Shown here: positions 1-11,629 of the stretch, one piece after another
Position numbering within the stretch: position 1 is the stretch's first letter
Layout of the letters: every line of letters starts with the position of its first letter
DNA from: Leifsonia xyli subsp. xyli str. CTCB07
Lineage (GTDB): Bacteria > Actinomycetota > Actinomycetes > Actinomycetales > Microbacteriaceae
Direction of reading: 5' to 3'
DNA: 64,000 nucleotides
Assembly (NCBI RefSeq): GCF_000007665.1
Contig: NC_006087.1
Span: 2,046,001-2,110,000, forward strand
Notes under the pieces: model-generated
The model's input: only the letters and a program-made list of their open reading frames with translations
Told to the model about the DNA's origin: nothing
Databases searched by the model: none
Program-made: the position numbers and the translations under genes

Positions 1-1296
1 GTAGCCCTCGGCTCCGACGAGCGCGATCTCCATTGTGGCACTGGCCGGGATCTTGCCGTCGAGCGCGTCCACGGCGGCGTCGATCGCGTCCTTCGCCATC
101 ACGCGGTAGGTCGTCCACTTACCACCCGCGATCACGACGAGCCCCGGCACGGAGTGCGCCACGAGGTGCTCGCGGGAGAGTTTCGAGGTCTCCTCCGACT
201 CCCCGGCGAGCAGCGGACGCAGCCCGGCGAACACGCCCTCGACATCTTCGCGGGTCAGCGGCACGTTGAGCACCTGATTCACGTGCGCGAGCAGGTAGTC
301 GATGTCGGCCGCGGTCGCCGCCGGGTGGGCCTTGTCGAGGTTCCAGTCGGTGTCGGTGGTGCCGATGAGCCAGTGCCGGCCCCACGGGATCACGAACAGC
401 ACGCTCTTCTCGGTGCGCAGCAGCAGACCTATCTTCGATTGGAAGCGGTCGCGCGGAACGACGAGGTGGACGCCCTTCGAGGCGCGCACCTTGAACTGGC
501 CGCGCTCCCCCACCATCGCCTGGGTATCGTCCGTCCAGACGCCGGTCGCGTTCACGACCTGCTTGGCGCGGATCTCGAACCGTTCGTCCGTCTCCAGATC
601 GCGCGCCCACACGCCGACGACGCGCTCGCCGACCTTGACGAAGCCCTCGACTCGGAGGCGGGTGGCGACCTGGGCGCCGTAGTGCGCCGCGGTGCGGGCG
701 AGGGTGGCCACGTAGCGGGCGTCGTCCACCTGCGCGTCGTAGTAGGTGATGCCGCCCACCAGGGCGTTCGGCGCAAGGCTCGGGATGGCCTTCAGCACCT
801 GGCGCCGGCTGAGGTGGCGGTGGTGCGGGACTCCCGGCGGGCGGAGACCGGTGTAGGAGAAGATGTCGTACAGCATCATCCCGGCGCCGATGTAGAGGCG
901 CTCCCACACCCGCTTGTGCAGCGGGTACAGGAACCGCACCGGCTTCACGAGGTGCGGCGCGATCCGCTGCAGCAGCAGACCACGCTCGATGAGCGCCTCG
1001 CGCACGAGACCGAAGTCCAGCTGTTCCAGGTACCGGATGCCGCCGTGGACGAGCTTGGACGACCGGCTGGAGGTGCCCGAAGCGAAGTCACGCGCCTCCA
1101 CCAGCCCCACACTCAGACCGCGGGTGACGGCGTCCACCGCGCTGCCGGCACCGACGATGCCGCCGCCGACCACCAGGATGTCGAGTTCGGATTCCTTCAG
1201 CGCCGCGATCGCGGCAGCCCGTTCGGCCGGGCCGAGTCGTGATGGAGCGGATGCCGCCGAGGACTGCGCTGAGTTGGACAGGGCTGTTGTCGCCAT
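1..1296 (-). CDS. glpD: glycerol-3-phosphate dehydrogenase, 3' part outside window
   Basis: FAD-dependent oxidation of glycerol 3-phosphate to dihydroxyacetone phosphate at the membrane. The frame is open from an ATG at 1296 to the left edge (432 codons), so the C-terminus is missing. A dinucleotide-binding motif (VVGGGIVGAG) lies near residues 40-50, followed by the family stretch ending in SGTSSRSSKLVHGGIRYLE. Later segments FLYPLHKRVWERLYIGAGMM, ATGVWTDDTQ and IPWGRHWLIGTTDTDWN are also typical of GlpD. The N-terminus is an Ala/Ser-rich extension of about 35 residues. The next gene upstream ends 35 bases away on the same strand, so the two could be co-transcribed. Identification is secure; only the end is unseen. 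Confidence 0.93.
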   Translation of the reverse strand, partial: MATTALSNSAQSSAASAPSRLGPAERAAAIAALKESELDILVVGGGIVGAGSAVDAVTRGLSVGLVEARDFASGTSSRSSKLVHGGIRYLEQLDFGLVREALIERGLLLQRIAPHLVKPVRFLYPLHKRVWERLYIGAGMMLYDIFSYTGLRPPGVPHHRHLSRRQVLKAIPSLAPNALVGGITYYDAQVDDARYVATLARTAAHYGAQVATRLRVEGFVKVGERVVGVWARDLETDERFEIRAKQVVNATGVWTDDTQAMVGERGQFKVRASKGVHLVVPRDRFQSKIGLLLRTEKSVLFVIPWGRHWLIGTTDTDWNLDKAHPAATAADIDYLLAHVNQVLNVPLTREDVEGVFAGLRPLLAGESEETSKLSREHLVAHSVPGLVVIAGGKWTTYRVMAKDAIDAAVDALDGKIPASATMEIALVGAEGY

Positions 1297-1331
1297 CGTG
1301 CTCTCCCTCCCCGGCCGCCAGGGGCCGGAAC

Positions 1332-2456
1332 CTAGTGCGATTGGTACGGCGCGACGACCACTTCGACGCGCTGGAACTCCTTCAGATCCGAGTATCCCGT
1401 CGTCGCCATGCTGCGGCGCAATGCTCCCACGATATTCGCAGTCCCCTCGGCCACCGGTGAGGGACCGTAGAGGATCTCCTCGAGCGGGGCGACCTGCCCG
1501 ACCTGGACGCGGGTGCCGCGCGGCAGATCCGGGTGGTGCGCCTCGGCGCCCCAGTGCCAGCCGCCGCCGGGCGCATCGGTGGCACGGGCGAGCGTCGAGC
1601 CGAGCATCACGGCGTCGGCCCCGCAGGCGATCGCCTTGACGATGTCACCCGAGCTGCCGAGGCCGCCGTCTGCGATGACATGCACATAGCGGCCGCCCGA
1701 CTCGTCCATGTAGTCGCGGCGGGCGCCGGCGACATCGGCGACGGCGGTGGCCATCGGCGCGTGGATGCCAAGGGTCGAGCGGGTCGTGGAGGCCGCGCCG
1801 CCGCCGACGCCGACGAGCACGCCGGCCGCTCCGGTGCGCATCAGGTGCAGCGCCGCCGTGTAGGTGGCCGCGCCGCCGACGATGACCGGCACATCCAGTT
1901 CGTAGATGAACTTCTTGAGGTTCAGCGGCTCGGCATTCTTCGAGACGTGCTCGGCCGAGACGGTGGTGCCGCGGATCACGAACAGGTCGACACCAGCCTC
2001 GACGACCGTCTGATACAGCTCCTGCGTGCGCTGCGGCGAGAGAGCGCCCGCGACAGTGACGCCGCCCGCGCGGATCTCCGCCAGGCGCTTCGTCACAAGC
2101 TCGGGCTGGATGGGCGCGGAGTAGATCTCCTGCATCCGGCGGGTGGCCTCCCCCACGGGCAGCTCGCGGATCTCGGCGAGCAGCGTCTCCGGGTCCTCGT
2201 AGCGGGTCCAGAGGCCCTCGAGATCCAGCACGCCCAGACCGCCGAGCCGGCCCATCGCGACCGCCGTCGCCGGGGAGACCACCGAGTCCATCGGGGCGGC
2301 GAGGAACGGCACGGAGAACTGGTAGGCGTCGATCGTCCAGGAGACCGAGACATCCTCCGGGTCGCGGGTGCGACGGCTCGGCACCACGGCGACGTCGTCG
2401 AAGGCGTAAACGCGGCGTGCGCGCTTGGCGCGCCCGATATCGATCTCCATACTCAC
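1332..2456 (-). CDS. guaB3: GuaB3-family IMP dehydrogenase-related protein
   Basis: TIM-barrel protein of the IMP dehydrogenase/GMP reductase superfamily, 374 residues, without the CBS pair seen in true IMPDH. The barrel motifs [39 protein letters not shown] and VIADGGLGSSGDIVKAIACG are clear. At the place of the IMPDH catalytic loop (GSICTTR in GuaB) this protein reads GAASTTR, so the active-site cysteine is absent. It is therefore probably not a classical IMPDH; its reaction cannot be told from sequence. The GTG start overlaps the TGA of the upstream hydrolase gene (GTGA); an ATG two codons on (2450) is an alternative. It lies between glpD and guaB on the same strand. Confidence 0.88.
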   Translation of the reverse strand: MSMEIDIGRAKRARRVYAFDDVAVVPSRRTRDPEDVSVSWTIDAYQFSVPFLAAPMDSVVSPATAVAMGRLGGLGVLDLEGLWTRYEDPETLLAEIRELPVGEATRRMQEIYSAPIQPELVTKRLAEIRAGGVTVAGALSPQRTQELYQTVVEAGVDLFVIRGTTVSAEHVSKNAEPLNLKKFIYELDVPVIVGGAATYTAALHLMRTGAAGVLVGVGGGAASTTRSTLGIHAPMATAVADVAGARRDYMDESGGRYVHVIADGGLGSSGDIVKAIACGADAVMLGSTLARATDAPGGGWHWGAEAHHPDLPRGTRVQVGQVAPLEEILYGPSPVAEGTANIVGALRRSMATTGYSDLKEFQRVEVVVAPYQSH

Positions 2457-3277
2457 ACGTTCAGTCTAGACACCCGAGGTGCGGAACTCGCGGCGGCGGG
2501 CGAGGCCGTCGTTCCCGGCGAGAGGGGATCGCGAGGCGGCGAGAGGATCGTCCCCAGCGCCGCCGTGAGTGCGTCGCGTGCCTCCGCGTCGCCGATCGTC
2601 GCGGCGCAGTCACCGGGCTGGGCACCGTAGTCGCCGAACTGCGCGTGGTCCATCCCGGGGATCTCCACGAAGGCCGCGTCCGGCGGGAGCAGATGCGCGG
2701 CGGCAGCGATCTTCCCCGGCGTGCTGAGGCAGTCATTCGCGCCGCCGAGGGAGAGGACGCGCAGGGAGGTCGCCGAGACATCGTTCGCGCAGTAGCTGCC
2801 GAAGAGGACGAGTCCCTCCACCCCGGGCGTGTCCGCGAGCTGGCAGACGCGCACCCCGCCGAGCGAGTGCCCGCCGACATACCAGCGGCTCACCCCCGGA
2901 GCCGCCGACGTGAAAGCGGAGAGGGGGCGCTGGTCGAAGAGGGCGAGGTTCAGCGCCGGTTTGGCGATGACCACCGTGACGCCCGCCTCCGCTACGACGC
3001 CGGAAAGCTTGAAGAGGTACGCATACGGATCGACACGGGCGCCGGGGATGAACACGAGTCCGGTTCCCGATGGCGCACCGGCCGGGCTGAGGACGACCGA
3101 GCCGCCGGCGTCCCGGACGCTCACCGCCGGGTCGCGCCACACCTCCAGCGCCGCCTGGCGCGTGCCTATCATCGGGATGAACACCCAGGCGAGGAAGCCG
3201 ACGACGATGAGCGCGACGACGGTCGCCAGGGCGATGAGGACGTGTGTCAGGCACTTCAGGGGATACGATGTCCGCAT
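2453..3277 (-). CDS. membrane-anchored alpha/beta hydrolase
   Basis: Protein of 274 residues with one N-terminal membrane helix (about residues 12-36) and an extracytoplasmic alpha/beta hydrolase domain. The nucleophile elbow GGHSLGG puts the serine near residue 138 and a plausible catalytic histidine is in GMDHAQFGDY near residue 211. FIPGARVDPYAYLF is the usual strand before the oxyanion loop of the small abhydrolase-5 type domain. Substrate is unknown. The C-terminal 30 residues are low-complexity Pro/Ser/Ala. It sits between the two IMPDH-family genes and its stop overlaps the start of the GuaB3 gene, so the pair is translationally coupled, though no functional link to purine synthesis is evident. 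Confidence 0.85.
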   Translation of the reverse strand: MRTSYPLKCLTHVLIALATVVALIVVGFLAWVFIPMIGTRQAALEVWRDPAVSVRDAGGSVVLSPAGAPSGTGLVFIPGARVDPYAYLFKLSGVVAEAGVTVVIAKPALNLALFDQRPLSAFTSAAPGVSRWYVGGHSLGGVRVCQLADTPGVEGLVLFGSYCANDVSATSLRVLSLGGANDCLSTPGKIAAAAHLLPPDAAFVEIPGMDHAQFGDYGAQPGDCAATIGDAEARDALTAALGTILSPPRDPLSPGTTASPAAASSAPRVSRLNV

Positions 3278-3339
3278 CCCACCAGCGTAGAGGCCGCCGC
3301 TCCCGGGACGGGAACGGCGACCTCTGGACGCACGCGGTG

Positions 3340-5557
<2,218 letters not shown>

Positions 5558-5592
5558 CGAAGGCCCGGATACGCGGAGCATCCGGGCCTTCG
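5558..5592 (-). terminator. stem-loop after groES
   Basis: Perfect 13-base-pair stem (CGAAGGCCCGGAT with its complement) and a 9-base loop, starting 17 bases beyond the groES stop on the minus strand. There is no long T run, as is common for GC-rich actinobacterial terminators. Placement argues for transcription termination of groES. Confidence 0.75.
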
Positions 5593-5608
5593 CGACGAGA
5601 GACGAACG

Positions 5609-5905
5609 TCAGCGCACGACGACCGCGAGAACGTCGCGAGCCGAGAGGACGAGGTAGTCCTGGCCACCGAACTTGACCTCGGTTCCGCCGTACTTGGAGT
5701 ATATCACCTTGTCGCCGACAGCGACATCGAGCGGAACGCGGTTGCCGTTGTCGTCGATGCGGCCGGGGCCCACAGCCTCGACCACGCCTTCCTGTGGCTT
5801 CTCCTTGGCGGTGTCGGGGATGACCAGACCGGAGGCAGTGGTCTGCTCAGCCTCGACCTGCTTGATGACGATGCGATCTTCGAGCGGCTTGATGGAGACC
5901 GACAC
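5609..5905 (-). CDS. groES: 10 kDa co-chaperonin GroES
   Basis: GroES caps the GroEL folding chamber. The 98-residue product has the family length and motifs: [20 protein letters not shown] at the start, the mobile loop [18 protein letters not shown], the dome/roof segment [20 protein letters not shown] and the end [14 protein letters not shown]. The GTG at 5905 is chosen because it begins the conserved VSIKPLEDR; upstream codons are not GroES-like. No groEL follows: a terminator comes next and then guaB. Expression is probably heat-inducible through HrcA, given the CIRCE element upstream. Confidence 0.96.
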   Translation of the reverse strand: MSVSIKPLEDRIVIKQVEAEQTTASGLVIPDTAKEKPQEGVVEAVGPGRIDDNGNRVPLDVAVGDKVIYSKYGGTEVKFGGQDYLVLSARDVLAVVVR

Positions 5906-5937
5906 GGTTGACCTCTTTCTTGTACATAAGGCTTGGG

Positions 5938-5964
5938 TTAGCAACCTCATGATGAGAGTGCTAA
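5938..5964 (-). promoter_or_regulatory. CIRCE element (HrcA operator) of groES
   Basis: One arm is the exact consensus GAGTGCTAA; after a 9-base spacer the other arm reads TTAGCAACC instead of TTAGCACTC, so six of nine bases are kept. It lies 33 bases before the groES start codon and just downstream of the promoter -10 region, the usual position for HrcA repression. Confidence 0.85.
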
Positions 5965-5969
5965 CGACG

Positions 5970-5999
5970 AGTCTAGAGGGTGGGTTAGCAGTCACGCAA
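5970..5999 (-). promoter_or_regulatory. predicted groES promoter
   Basis: Read on the minus strand: -35 TTGCGT, an 18-base spacer, and -10 TAGACT. The start point would fall at or in the CIRCE element, consistent with operator control. Inferred from hexamer similarity only. Confidence 0.5.
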
Positions 6000-6028
6000 C
6001 GTAAGTGCCAAACGGTAGCGTAAGGGCT

Positions 6029-7216
6029 ATGGACCGGTCCGAACTCGTCGAGCTGCTGAGCGCCGAAGGGCTGCGGCTGCTTGATGCCCTCCCACCCGCC
6101 CGGTCCGAGGAGAACGTGCTACGGACGGTCACCGCCCTCCGCAGAGCCGGCCACTCCCCCGGGCTCGTCGCGGCCGTGCTGACGCAGGGGAAGCTGCGCC
6201 GGAAGGCCGCGGCCAAATTCGGCGAGTTCGCAGACAGGATGCTGTTCACCGAAGCCGGGCTGGAGCAGGCGACCCGTCTGCCGGTCGCGGCTCAGCACGC
6301 CGGACGGTTCCGCGCGGCGGGCCTCGACACGGTGGCAGACCTCGGCTGCGGGATTGGCGGCGACGCTCTCGCGATCGCGGGCTTGGAGATCGAGGTCACG
6401 GCGGTCGAGGCCGACGAGGTGACCGCCGCCATCGCCGCTTTCAACTTAGCTCCCTTCCCGTCCGCAACCGTTCAGCACGGCCGCGCCGAAGACGCCGACC
6501 TGCGCGGCGCCGGCGCGGTCTACCTCGACCCCGCCCGGCGGACGGCCGGGCACACGCAGACCGAACGACTGACAGACCCCGGCGACTACACGCCGTCGCT
6601 GGGGTTCGCGTACGAACTGGCGACCGTGCGCCCGGTCGGGCTGAAACTCGGACCGGGGTTCGATCGCGACCGCATCCCCTCGGCGGCAGAGGCGCAGTGG
6701 GTGTCCGCCGACGGCCAGGCGGTCGAGCTGGGACTGTGGTTCGGCGCGCTGGCCCGCCCCGGCATCCGGCGAGCGGCGCTCGTGCTGCGCGGCGGTAAGA
6801 CACACGAACTGACCGCGGCGGCCGATAGCGAGGACGCCGAGACGGGCGACCTGAGCGAGTACCTCTACGAACCGGACGGCGCGGTCATCCGAGCCCGACT
6901 CATCGGGGACGTGGCGCGGAACCTGGGCGGCCGGATGCTCGCCGAGGGCATCGCCTACATCACCGGCGACGCGCGGCACGAGACCCCGTTCGCCGCCGGG
7001 TTCCGCATCCGGGAGCAGCTGCCCTACGCGGAACGCGACCTCAAACGCGCGCTCCGGAAGCGGGAGATCGGGACCCTCGAAATCAAGAAGCGCGGCGTGG
7101 ACGTGGACCCCGCCGCGCTCCGGAAGCGGCTCGGACTCGCGGGCGAACGCTCGGCGACCCTGGTCCTCACCAGGATCGCCGGGCGACACACAGCGCTGCT
7201 GGCCGAGCGGCTCTGA
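6029..7216 (+). CDS. class I SAM-dependent methyltransferase, THUMP-like type
   Basis: Protein of 395 residues. The SAM-binding motif I reads [16 protein letters not shown] at about residues 103-118, and the acidic loop [10 protein letters not shown] follows as expected. A YLDPARRT segment near residue 170 takes the place of the catalytic-loop motif. The first 90 residues are helical, and the C-terminal part ([20 protein letters not shown], then a KRGVDVDP stretch) matches the C-terminal THUMP-like region of an actinobacterial RNA methyltransferase-like family. Target is not known; an RNA base is likely from the family. It is transcribed away from groES and converges on the small membrane-protein gene, with stops only 18 bases apart. 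Confidence 0.82.
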   Translation: MDRSELVELLSAEGLRLLDALPPARSEENVLRTVTALRRAGHSPGLVAAVLTQGKLRRKAAAKFGEFADRMLFTEAGLEQATRLPVAAQHAGRFRAAGLDTVADLGCGIGGDALAIAGLEIEVTAVEADEVTAAIAAFNLAPFPSATVQHGRAEDADLRGAGAVYLDPARRTAGHTQTERLTDPGDYTPSLGFAYELATVRPVGLKLGPGFDRDRIPSAAEAQWVSADGQAVELGLWFGALARPGIRRAALVLRGGKTHELTAAADSEDAETGDLSEYLYEPDGAVIRARLIGDVARNLGGRMLAEGIAYITGDARHETPFAAGFRIREQLPYAERDLKRALRKREIGTLEIKKRGVDVDPAALRKRLGLAGERSATLVLTRIAGRHTALLAERL

Positions 7217-7234
7217 ACACCCGCTGGCCGGGGC

Positions 7235-7693
7235 TCAGTACGTGCTGTAGCTGGCCGATATGCTCGCGAAGAAGAGGGCGAGGGTGATCCAGAAGATGAT
7301 CGCGATAAACACCGAAACGAAGCCCAGGATGATGCCCGTCAGCCAGAAGCCGCGAGCCTGGGGCTCCTTGCTGCGGCCGAGGAAACCGAGCACGATCCCG
7401 GCGACCCCGAACAGGGCTCCGACGCCCCAGGCGAACGTGAGCACGATGCCGCCGATGCCGCCGACGAGCGACAGGATGCTGAGGATCGGCGATTTGGCGG
7501 CGGGCGCGCCGTAGGGCTGCGCGTAGCCGGGGGCGGGCTGGCCGTACGGCTGCTGCGGGTAGCCCGGAGCCGGCGGCGAGACCGGCGCGCCGGCCGGGGG
7601 GACCGGCGGGGCCGGCGGAGCCGCGGCGGGCGGGACGGCCCCCTCGGTCACGCCGGGCTCGGTCGGTCCGGCGGGTGCGTTCGGGTCGGTCAT
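7235..7693 (-). CDS. small membrane protein with Pro/Gly/Tyr-rich N-terminus (DUF4190-like)
   Basis: 152 residues. The first 65 residues are a disordered cytosolic tail rich in Pro, Ala, Gly, Gln and Tyr (repeats such as GYPQQPYGQPAPGYAQPYG). Two hydrophobic segments follow, about residues 70-105 and 115-148, joined by GRSKEPQARGFW, which fits the DUF4190 family. Function unknown. ATG start with a purine-rich stretch before it (AAGGAGATGG). It stands alone, convergent with the methyltransferase gene. Confidence 0.82.
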   Translation of the reverse strand: MTDPNAPAGPTEPGVTEGAVPPAAAPPAPPVPPAGAPVSPPAPGYPQQPYGQPAPGYAQPYGAPAAKSPILSILSLVGGIGGIVLTFAWGVGALFGVAGIVLGFLGRSKEPQARGFWLTGIILGFVSVFIAIIFWITLALFFASISASYSTY

Positions 7694-7822
7694 GGTTGCC
7701 CATCTCCTTGCGTCTAACGTCTAGCTGAGAAAATGCTGTACACATCAATGCTCGCAGTGCAGCACCGGTGTGTCAACGGACCGCCCGGCGCGTCTGGGTC
7801 AACGCGCATCTGGGCCAGCGTC

Positions 7823-8905
7823 TCAAACCACGTGGACATCGGTGACCGGCAGCGTCGAGTCGGCCCCGAAACCAAGCCCGCTCGGCTCATGCCCGGCCAT
7901 GATGAGCTGCGCGCCGAGGGCGGCGATCATCGCGCCGTTGTCGGTGCAGAGCGAGAGCGCGGGGATGCGCAGCTCCACCCCCGCTGCCGCGGCCCGCTCC
8001 GCCGCGAGCTGCCGCACACGCGCGTTGGCCACGACGCCGCCGCCGAGCAGCAGGCGGGGGACGCCATGGTCGAGGCACGCGGCGATGGCCTTCGTGAGCA
8101 GCACATCCGCCACCGCCTCGCGGAAAGACGCGGCGACGTCGGCGACAGGGACCTCCTCTCCGGCGTCCTGCCGCTTCTCGACCCAGCGCGCGACGGCGGT
8201 CTTCACCCCCGAGAAGGAGAAGTCGTAGCGGTGCCGTTCGAGGTCCTGCGGCTTCGTGAGCCCGCGTGGAAACCGGATGGCGCGGGGATCGCCCGCGGCG
8301 GCGACGCGGTCGATCTGCGGTCCACCCGGGTAGGGCAGACCCAGGAGGCGGGCGACCTTGTCGAACGCCTCCCCCGCCGCGTCGTCGATCGTCTCGCCCA
8401 GCAGCTCGACATCGGAGACGAGGTCGCGCACGAGCAGCAGCGAGGTGTGCCCGCCGGAGACCAGCAACGCGACAGTCGGCAGCTCCACGGGATGCCCGGG
8501 CCCGCCGTCCGCGTCCAGCAGATCGGCGCCGACATGGCCGACGAGGTGGTTCACGGCGTACAGCGGTTTGCCGAGGGAGAGCGCGAGCGCCTTCGCAGCG
8601 CCGACGCCGACCATGAGCGCCCCGGAGAGACCCGGTCCGCTCGTCACGGCCACGGCGTCCACGGCGGCCAGGTCGATGCCAGCGTCGGCCACAGCGGTCC
8701 GGAGCGCCGGGGTCAGCGCTTCGAGGTGGGCGCGGGCCGCGACCTCGGGCACGACCCCGCCGTAGCGCGCGTGCTCCTCCATCGAGGAGGCGATCACATT
8801 GGCGAGCATCGTGGTGCCGCGGACGATGCCGATGCCGGTCTCGTCGCAGGACGTCTCGATGCCGAGGACGAGAGGGCCCTCCTCCGTCGATGCTGTGCGG
8901 TTCAT
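7823..8905 (-). CDS. tsaD: tRNA N6-threonylcarbamoyladenosine synthase subunit TsaD
   Basis: Transfers the threonylcarbamoyl group to A37 of ANN-decoding tRNAs, working with TsaB and TsaE. 360 residues, ASKHA fold. [16 protein letters not shown] is at the N-terminus, the [20 protein letters not shown] segment is near residue 45-64, and the metal-binding HxxxH (NHLVGHVGA) is at about residues 120-124. [19 protein letters not shown] and [11 protein letters not shown] are also typical. The start ATG at 8905 overlaps the rimI stop (ATGA); longer in-frame extensions are not conserved in type. Last gene of the glmS-to-tsaD unit. Confidence 0.96.
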
Positions 8906-9384
8906 GCCGGGGTGGTCTCCGTGCTCGGGACGGTCAGCCGCATCACGATGGCGTCCACCCCGTCCGGCTGGTAGTACTGCGGACACACGCCCATCTCCTC
9001 GAAGCCGAGCTGACGATAGAGGGATCGCGCGCCGGGATTGTCGGCCCGGACCTTGAGGAACACCTCGCGTGCGCCGCGCTTCCGCGCCTCGCCGACCAGG
9101 GCCAGCAGGAGCGTGCGGCCGAGGCCGCGCCGGCGGGCGTGGGGCGCCACCGCGACAGTCTGGATGTCGCCCTCGCCCGAGCCGCGCGGCGCGAGCAGCC
9201 CAGCGTAGGCGTCGATGCGGGCGGGCTCACCGGGCGGGAAGGCGACGAGGTAGTGCCTGTGCTCGCCGGTCACCTCCGCGAGCATGGTGTACTCGGACCA
9301 CGCATCGGAGACGAAGATGCCGCGCTCCACCTCCATGATCGCCGGCACATCCTCCGCACCGGCGCGACGCAGCTGCCAGGTCAC
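8902..9384 (-). CDS. rimI: ribosomal-protein-alanine N-acetyltransferase RimI
   Basis: GNAT-fold acetyltransferase of 160 residues. It starts with [19 protein letters not shown], has the acetyl-CoA pyrophosphate loop in [20 protein letters not shown] and ends with the family motif [20 protein letters not shown]. RimI acetylates the N-terminus of ribosomal protein S18 in E. coli; in actinobacteria it regularly lies with the tsaB/tsaD pair, as here. GTG start overlapping the tsaB stop by four bases and ATGA overlap with tsaD show tight translational coupling. Confidence 0.92.
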
Positions 9385-10001
9385 GCGGTCACCCGCTTCA
9401 GGACCGCGGACGGGGTGACATCGGGCGAGCGGAGATAGAGGGGCTCATCGGCGTCGAAGGGGAGACCGGCGGCGAAGCGCAGCTCCGCCAGCGTGCCGAG
9501 ACGGCCGGCCGAGACGGCCTCGGCGTCGAACCGCGAGACCCCGGGATGAGGGAGCGCGTCGGGTTTGTCGAGCCCCGGGCCGTCGAAGCGCACCGGGAGC
9601 CCGGACGCCTCCACGCCGGAATACGCCGTCCAGTAGCGCTCGCGGCGGCGCGCGTCGGTGACCACGAGCAGCGGTCCCTCGTGACCGGCGCCGTACCGCT
9701 CGAAGGCCACCGCGTCGTGGCTGACGACGGGGAGGAGCGGCCGGCCGAGGCCGAAGGCGAACGCTTGAGCCGCGGCGATGCCGACCCGGAGGCCGGTGAA
9801 CGGCCCGGGCCCCATGCCGGCGACGACGCCGGAGAGCGCGGCCGGAGCGACGCCCGCGGCGTCCAGCGCAGCCGAGACGAGAACGCCGATGACCTCGGCG
9901 TGCCGCCTGGTGTCGGTCTCCATGACGTCGGCGAGCACGCCGCCGTCCCGATCGACCACCGCGACGCTCGTGCCGGCGGAGGTGTCGATGGCGAGGAGCA
10001 T
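9381..10001 (-). CDS. tsaB: tRNA threonylcarbamoyladenosine biosynthesis protein TsaB
   Basis: Partner and scaffold of TsaD in t6A synthesis; 206 residues. N-terminal ASKHA phosphate loop LLAIDTSAGTSVAVVDRDGG, then the HAEVIGVLVSAALDAAGV and GPGPFTGLRVGIAAAQAFAF segments that mark TsaB. It lacks the metal-binding histidine pair found in TsaD, as expected. ATG start, 9 bases after the tsaE stop; the stop overlaps the rimI start. Confidence 0.94.
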   Translation of the reverse strand: MLLAIDTSAGTSVAVVDRDGGVLADVMETDTRRHAEVIGVLVSAALDAAGVAPAALSGVVAGMGPGPFTGLRVGIAAAQAFAFGLGRPLLPVVSHDAVAFERYGAGHEGPLLVVTDARRRERYWTAYSGVEASGLPVRFDGPGLDKPDALPHPGVSRFDAEAVSAGRLGTLAELRFAAGLPFDADEPLYLRSPDVTPSAVLKRVTA

Positions 10002-10010
10002 AGGACCAGC

Positions 10011-10514
10011 CTAGGCGGGATCGGACCAGCGCGGACCGAATCCGGTCAGGGTGACGGTGCGCGGTTCGTCGGCGTCCAGCGCGGGGTCGCCGCCGCCCGG
10101 CGCGGCCGCGCGCGCGCCGGTGGGCCGCTCGATGACGACCTCCAGCCACGACTCGGCCACACCGTCCAGCATCCCGCTCCCCCACTCGACCACCACGATC
10201 GAGTGGACGAAGTCGAGGTCGAGATCGTCCAGTTCCAGGGCGCTGCCGAGCCGGTAGGCGTCGACATGCACGAGCGGCGCGCCGCCGACGAGGCTCGGGT
10301 GGGTTCGGGCGAGCACGAAAGTGGGGCTCGTCACCGGCCCGCGCACGCCCAGGCCCTCACCGAGGCCGCGGGTGAGGGTCGTCTTGCCGGCGCCGAGCGG
10401 CCCGGTGAGCACGACGAGGTCGCCCGCACGCAGCGTCCCGGCGAGTTCACGACCGAGCTCGTGCATGGCCGCGCTGGTAGGGACGACGCGAGGGCCCCGC
10501 ACACGACCGCTCAC
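10011..10514 (-). CDS. tsaE: tRNA threonylcarbamoyladenosine biosynthesis ATPase TsaE
   Basis: Small P-loop ATPase that resets the TsaB-TsaD complex during t6A synthesis. 167 residues. Walker A TGPLGAGKTTLTRGLGEGLG at about residues 38-57, then TSPTFVLARTH, HVDAYRLGSALELDDLD and VVVEWGSGM, all in family order. GTG start overlapping the alr stop by four bases (GTGA). The C-terminal 35 residues are an Ala/Arg-rich extension before a TLTGFGPRW end. Confidence 0.94.
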   Translation of the reverse strand: MSGRVRGPRVVPTSAAMHELGRELAGTLRAGDLVVLTGPLGAGKTTLTRGLGEGLGVRGPVTSPTFVLARTHPSLVGGAPLVHVDAYRLGSALELDDLDLDFVHSIVVVEWGSGMLDGVAESWLEVVIERPTGARAAAPGGGDPALDADEPRTVTLTGFGPRWSDPA

Positions 10515-11629
10515 GCCGGGCCGCCGCGGAAGGTGCGGCGGAGCCGTCCGCCCAGGCGCGTGACGATCTCGTAGTTGATCGTTTCGGCGGCCGCCGCCCA
10601 GTCGTCCGCACCGGGGACGCCGCGGGCCGGATCGCCGAACAGAACGACCTCATCGCCGACGGCCACCGGCGCGTCGCCGACATCCACGACGAACTGGTCC
10701 ATCGCGATGCGCCCGGAGACGCGGAAACGCTCGCCGCCGATCGACACCGGGCCGAGGTTGGACGCGTGACGCGGAAGGCCGTCGCCGTAGCCGACGGGCA
10801 CAAGCGCGAGCGTCGTCTCGCGTTCGGTGCGGTACGTGTAGTCGTAGGAAACGCCCTTCCCGGCGGGAACGCGGCGGACGGCGGCGACGCGCGCCCGCAG
10901 CGTCAGCGCGGGGCGCAGCCCGAGCTCGGTGGCGGAGGCGGCGCCGAAAGGGCTGAGGCCGTAGATCGCGAGCCCGAGCCGGACCAGGGTGAACCGCGCC
11001 TCCGGCAGGCTGATCGCAGCCGCGCTCGCAGCGATGTGCCGCAGCTCCGGCGCGAGTCCAGCGGCCTCGGCGCGGGCGAGCCCGCGCTCGTAGGCTGCGA
11101 TGGCGGCGCGGTCCTCCGCAGGCGAAGCGTTGGAGAGGTGGCTGAAGACGCCGCGGACCACGATCCGCCCGCTCCTCTCGAGTTCGTGCGCGCGGGCGAA
11201 CACAGCCTCCCACTGCTCCTCGGGGAGGCCGTTGCGGCTGAGCCCCGTCTCCAGCTTGAGCTGGACGAAGGCCGGGCTGCCGCCACCGGCCGCTGCCGCG
11301 GCCTCCAGGTGGGCGAGGGAGGAGACCCCAATATCCACTCCGGCCGCGATGGCCGCGACGAAGTCCTCGTCCGGGTCGTGGAGCCACGCGAGCAGGGGCG
11401 CTTCGATCCCGGCGGCCCGCAGCTGCGACGCCTCGGAGAGATCGGCCACGCCGAGCCAGTCCGCGCCCCCGGCGAGCGCGGCGCAAGCGGACTCGACGGC
11501 CCCGTGGCCGTAGGCGTCCGCCTTCACGACCGCCATCAGGTGCGGGGTCCCGGCCCGTTCGCGCAGGCGCACGACATTCGCGCTCACCGCGTCGAGGTCG
11601 ACGACGAGCTCGCGGAAGGGAGCGCTCAC
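10511..11629 (-). CDS. alr: alanine racemase
   Basis: PLP enzyme making D-alanine for peptidoglycan; 372 residues. The PLP lysine is K36 in [16 protein letters not shown], and the second catalytic residue, a tyrosine, is in [13 protein letters not shown] near residue 262 (the common VSYG reads VSYD). [20 protein letters not shown] and [14 protein letters not shown] are typical landmarks. GTG start overlapping the acpS stop. Its place between acpS/glmS and the tsa genes groups wall-precursor supply with tRNA modification. Confidence 0.96.
   Translation of the reverse strand: MSAPFRELVVDLDAVSANVVRLRERAGTPHLMAVVKADAYGHGAVESACAALAGGADWLGVADLSEASQLRAAGIEAPLLAWLHDPDEDFVAAIAAGVDIGVSSLAHLEAAAAAGGGSPAFVQLKLETGLSRNGLPEEQWEAVFARAHELERSGRIVVRGVFSHLSNASPAEDRAAIAAYERGLARAEAAGLAPELRHIAASAAAISLPEARFTLVRLGLAIYGLSPFGAASATELGLRPALTLRARVAAVRRVPAGKGVSYDYTYRTERETTLALVPVGYGDGLPRHASNLGPVSIGGERFRVSGRIAMDQFVVDVGDAPVAVGDEVVLFGDPARGVPGADDWAAAAETINYEIVTRLGGRLRRTFRGGPA

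Noticed and set aside
154-1242. Long plus-strand frame opposite glpD
   Set aside because: Shadow; the minus-strand frame gives unbroken GlpD motifs but has no stop inside the window.
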